DNA of 38,797 nucleotides from contig JAISEE010000034.1 in assembly GCA_031264325.1 (NCBI GenBank), positions 1-38,797 on the forward strand, given 5' to 3'. Positions within the stretch are counted from its first letter, which is position 1. Every line of letters starts with the position of its first letter. Made by a program: the position numbers and the translations under genes. The stretch comes from Endomicrobium sp. (GTDB lineage Bacteria > Elusimicrobiota > Endomicrobiia > Endomicrobiales > Endomicrobiaceae). Shown here piece by piece: positions 33,943-38,797 of this stretch. The notes below the pieces were generated by a model, which worked only from the letters and a program-made list of their open reading frames with translations, had not been told where the DNA came from and did no database searches.

Positions 33943-35193
33943 TTATTTTTTATCTGGAAGAACGGTTATCCCGGGAAGATCTTTACCCTCTAAGAATTCT
34001 AAAAATGCCCCACCGCCAGTAGAAATGTGACTTATTTTTTTATCTATTCTCGCTTTTTTTGCAGCAGTGATAGAATCACCACCTCCAATAACAGATATAA
34101 CTCCTTTGTCTGTAACGTCAGCAACCACTTTCGCAATTTCAACAGTTCCTTTTGAAAATTCATCTATTTCAAAAATTCCCAAAGGTCCATTCCAAACTAT
34201 TGTTTTCGCCGATTTAATGATTTCAGCAAATTTTTCTATTGATTTAACTCCAATATCTACACCCATAAAACCGTCGCGTATAGCTTCATCAATAGTATTT
34301 TCTATAGTAGCATCTGAAGTCACGTTTTTTTTTATAAAATCAATTTTATTTGTAATGACATGATCGACAGGAAGTAAAAAGTTAACTTTCCTTTCTTTAG
34401 TTTTTTTAAAAATATCCAAAGCTAAATCAAGTTTATCATTTTCAACCAAAGACGCTCCCGTGTTTACGTCTTGAGCTTTTAAAAATGTGTAAGCCATAGC
34501 TCCACCAATGATAATAGAGTCAACCTTTTCTAAGAGATTTTTTATAATGCTTATTTTGTCAGAAACTTTTGCTCCGCCAAGAATTGCTAAAAAAGGTCTT
34601 ACGGGATTCTCAAGAATTTTTCTCAAAAATTTTAATTCTTTTTTAACAAGAAATCCTGTTGCAGCATCTTTAACATATTTAACAATACCTGTTGTTGAAG
34701 CGTGTGATCTGTGTACTGCCCCAAATGCATCTTGAATAAAAACTTCGCCCATAGAAGCAAGATCTTTGGCAAAAGTATCCATAGAAGATTTGTTTTTCTC
34801 GCCACTATCATTTTTGCTTTCTTCTCCAGGATGAAATCTTAAATTTTCAAGTAAAAAAATTTGTCCTGGTTTTAAATTTTTTGCCACTTTTTTAGACTCA
34901 ACACTTACACAGTTTTCGCTAACAAATTTAATAGATTTACCCAAAATTTTACCTAAACGAATGGCTATAGGTTTCAGGCTCATTTCAGAAACAACTTTGC
35001 CTTTTGGTCTACCTAAATGCGACATAAGAATTATCGAGGCGTTTTTTTTCAATAAATACTCTATTGTAGGAAGGGTCTCCATGATTCTCTTATCGTTTGT
35101 TATTTTAAAATTTGCGTCAAAAGGTACATTATAATCCACCCTAACTAAAACTTTTTTCCCTCTTACATCAATATCAGTAAGCGTCTTTTTCAC
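33943..35193 (-). CDS. pgk: phosphoglycerate kinase
   Basis: ORF 416 aa; VRVDYNVPFD, LMSHLGRPKG, ILGGAKVSDKI, VIGGGDSITAAKK motifs. Confidence 0.97.
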   Translation of the reverse strand: MKKTLTDIDVRGKKVLVRVDYNVPFDANFKITNDKRIMETLPTIEYLLKKNASIILMSHLGRPKGKVVSEMSLKPIAIRLGKILGKSIKFVSENCVSVESKKVAKNLKPGQIFLLENLRFHPGEESKNDSGEKNKSSMDTFAKDLASMGEVFIQDAFGAVHRSHASTTGIVKYVKDAATGFLVKKELKFLRKILENPVRPFLAILGGAKVSDKISIIKNLLEKVDSIIIGGAMAYTFLKAQDVNTGASLVENDKLDLALDIFKKTKERKVNFLLPVDHVITNKIDFIKKNVTSDATIENTIDEAIRDGFMGVDIGVKSIEKFAEIIKSAKTIVWNGPLGIFEIDEFSKGTVEIAKVVADVTDKGVISVIGGGDSITAAKKARIDKKISHISTGGGAFLEFLEGKDLPGITVLPDKK

Positions 35194-35351
35194 TTAAAAC
35201 CCCCAGTTTTGACTAAAAACCGCGCAGCGCAAAATTTAATACGCAAGTCACGGTCTTAATTATAATTTATGAGTTTTATTTTTATTTTACATTAAATAAG
35301 TATAATACTAAAATATAATTGTTAAAGCTTACTTAGTTATTATAAAACAAA

Positions 35352-36383
<1,032 letters not shown>

Positions 36384-36462
36384 TTAAGTTGAAAATATTA
36401 TATTAGAGAGCTAGGCCTTTACTGCAGTTTGTTTTAGATTGTTTTAGATAATATATAATATA

Positions 36463-36491
36463 ATAGTATAAAAATATGTTGATTTTGTCAA
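36463..36491 (-). promoter_or_regulatory. sigma70-like promoter for gap-pgk-secG
   Basis: Minus strand TTGACA-17 nt-TACTAT upstream of gap. Confidence 0.5.
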
Positions 36492-36511
36492 ACTTAGAAA
36501 ACAGATTTATT

Positions 36512-37156
36512 TCACCAAAGTAAACTTTTAACAGAAGGACAAATTTTGTTCAGTAGACAATTCTCATGATTTGGTTTTCTCGCTTTGCAAATTCTTTTTC
36601 CCAAAGCTTGTATAAGTAGAGAGAAGTTAATCCAATGCTGTTTAGGAATTATCATCATTAAATCTTTTTCTACTTTAACAGGATTTTTATGTTTTGTAAG
36701 CTTGAGTAAATTCGATATTCTTATAACATGCGTATCAACTGCAATTCCTTCTGTCTTACAAAAAGCATGCCCTAAAATGACATTAGCAGTTTTTCTTGCA
36801 ACTCCTGGAAGTTTAAGAAGTTCTATCATCGTTTGCGGAACTTTGTCATCATATAATCTTAATATCATTTGAGCAGATTTTATAATATTTTTGGCTTTGT
36901 TTCTAAAAAATCCTGCAGATTTTATACAACTTTCGAGCTTAGATATGTCTGCATTGGCGTAATCTTGCAGCCGCTTGTATTTTTTAAACAAGTCTTTTGT
37001 TATTCTGTTTACTCTTTCATCGCTACATTGAGCGGATAATATCACAGCAACAAGAAGTTCAAAAGGATTTGAAAATTTAATTGGACATTTTATATAACCA
37101 AAGACTTCTTTTAAATTTTTTATTATTTTTAAAACATATTTTTTATCTTTTTTCAC
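36512..37156 (-). CDS. nth: endonuclease III
   Basis: ORF 214 aa; LLKLPGVARKTANVILGHAF HhH, VDTHVIRISNLL; C-terminal Fe-S-like motif with one Cys replaced by His. Confidence 0.94.
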   Translation of the reverse strand: MKKDKKYVLKIIKNLKEVFGYIKCPIKFSNPFELLVAVILSAQCSDERVNRITKDLFKKYKRLQDYANADISKLESCIKSAGFFRNKAKNIIKSAQMILRLYDDKVPQTMIELLKLPGVARKTANVILGHAFCKTEGIAVDTHVIRISNLLKLTKHKNPVKVEKDLMMIIPKQHWINFSLLIQALGKRICKARKPNHENCLLNKICPSVKSLLW

Positions 37157-37939
37157 TTAATAGTCCCGTATGATACCGAAAATTTTGTTATGCATAGCTA
37201 AACTGTTTGCAACAAGCAAAGTTGTCTTAAATAGAGGGCTTTTATCACCGTTGTAATCGGAAATTATACCGCCTGCTTCTTTGGCTATTAAAATACCTGC
37301 AGCTATATCCCAAGGTTTTAAACCTTCTTCCCAAAAAAATTCAAAACGACCGCAAGCAACATATGCTAAATCTAAAGCTGCTGATCCAAGTCTTCTTACG
37401 CCCTGCACTTCATGTACTATATTGTCAAAATTTTTCATTACCCTTTTACTATCTTTTCTAAAATAATATGGAAAGCCAGTAGCCGCCAAAGATCTAATAG
37501 CATTTTGATTTTTTGAAACATTTATTCTTTTACCATTGAGCCAAGATCCTTTATTTTTTTCAGCTATAAAAATTTCTTTCATTACAGGCGCATAAATAAC
37601 ACCGGTAATAATTTCATCTTTATATTTTAATCCGATAGAGACACAAAACATAGGTAAACCGTGAACAAAATTTACTGTTCCATCTAAAGGATCTATAATC
37701 CAACAATAATCTTTATCTGTTTCTTTTATGCCATCTTCTTCAGCTAAAATTCCGTGTTCAGGAAAAATATCTTTAATTATCTTTATTATAGCCTTCTGAG
37801 CATTTTTATCCGCTTGTGTAACAGGATCTACTTCTCCTTTGTACTCAATATTTAATTTTCCGTTATAATGGCTAAGCAAAACATTCACTCCAGTTTTTGC
37901 CGCAGCTAAAGCTGTATTTGCATAAGATGAAAATTTCAT
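37157..37939 (-). CDS. suhB: inositol monophosphatase family protein
   Basis: ORF 260 aa; EEDG, WIIDPLDGTVNFVHGLP, KPWDIAAGILIAKEAGG motifs. Confidence 0.93.
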   Translation of the reverse strand: MKFSSYANTALAAAKTGVNVLLSHYNGKLNIEYKGEVDPVTQADKNAQKAIIKIIKDIFPEHGILAEEDGIKETDKDYCWIIDPLDGTVNFVHGLPMFCVSIGLKYKDEIITGVIYAPVMKEIFIAEKNKGSWLNGKRINVSKNQNAIRSLAATGFPYYFRKDSKRVMKNFDNIVHEVQGVRRLGSAALDLAYVACGRFEFFWEEGLKPWDIAAGILIAKEAGGIISDYNGDKSPLFKTTLLVANSLAMHNKIFGIIRDY

Positions 37940-38797
37940 TTTATCTCCTTATTTTTCAATATCAATTATTATAGTTGTATAATTCCAAATCTTTCGCCAG
38001 GTATCGCTAAATTTCATTATTAAGTTAATATTTTAGTGGTGAAATAAAACGTCAAATTTTTATTTTGTTTAGAGCGTTAAAACAAAAAGATTCATATCTA
38101 CCGATGAATATTATTTTTCAAAATGATTTAAAAATTTTATATTATCAGTGATTATGAGCTAAACATTTTTACCTTAAAACATAAGAATAATTTGTCTTAA
38201 ATTCAGAGTTTATACTATAAATATTTATCATTATCTGTCATCTATCACAAAAAAAACTCACTTGTATATTCCTGTATAGCTCGCACATGTCAAAACATTT
38301 AATAGAGATTTATTCATTCCTGTTTTCAAATGACACAACAAGAGTTTTATTATCTTTAATTAACAAAGCGAATATTCACATATAGCATGAGGCGTTCATA
38401 TTTTTAAAATACCTAAATTAATGAAGAAACTTATTTATTGTTAAACAATTTACGTTATTTAGAAAAAATTTCAGGACATTATTTTGTTTGATTTGTAAAA
38501 ATTATTTTTTGCTCATGCTTCAATTATATTTTAGCTCCACTTTTTTGATAAAAATTGTTTTAAAATTTGACATCCTTGAGTGATAGGTAAACAAACTAAA
38601 ATAATAAATGGAGCATCATTAATTATAACAGCTTGTACAGAGCTATATGTTTAGACTCAACTTTCACCAAAAATATTTAGGAAAGATAGAAAAAGCTGAA
38701 CAGCTATAGAAGCAAAAAATTCTTTATAAGCTCAGTATTTATATTTTTTACCTCTCTTCCATCTTCTCTTTCTTCCAAACATAAAACCTAAACCATC

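Overview
AT-rich 38.8 kb bacterial chromosomal window. It encodes conserved housekeeping genes, almost all on the minus strand, separated by unusually long non-coding gaps. Intact blocks are: leuA-leuC-leuD-leuB-asd; dusB; tsaD; envC-like/ftsX; M50 protease-trpS; spoIID; yebC-ruvC-ruvA-ruvB; the full F1Fo ATP synthase operon atpBEFHAGDC; gap-pgk-secG-tRNA-Leu-tRNA-Gly; and nth with an inositol monophosphatase. The only convincing plus-strand CDS is a DJ-1/PfpI protein. Gene content and decay pattern resemble a reduced endosymbiont, possibly an Endomicrobium/Elusimicrobiota-type genome (inference only; no search was run). Manual frame-by-frame reading of the gaps shows that several are gene graveyards. 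I can read frameshifted, stop-containing relics of a CcrM-like adenine DNA methyltransferase (plus strand, ~31.98-32.80 kb), an S41 C-terminal processing peptidase next to envC, and scpA next to trpS. Weaker relics are tlyA-like and IS1-like transposase-like. Other notable items: a 17-bp tandem array at the left edge, a 22-bp tandem array, a perfect 15-bp-arm inverted repeat next to the leuA ribosome-binding site, duplicated TATAAT boxes and palindromes upstream of atpB, a Cys-to-His change in the Nth Fe-S ligand set, a short AtpH and a short AtpE. I found no convincing new multi-gene system; the most informative signal is the set of decaying loci.
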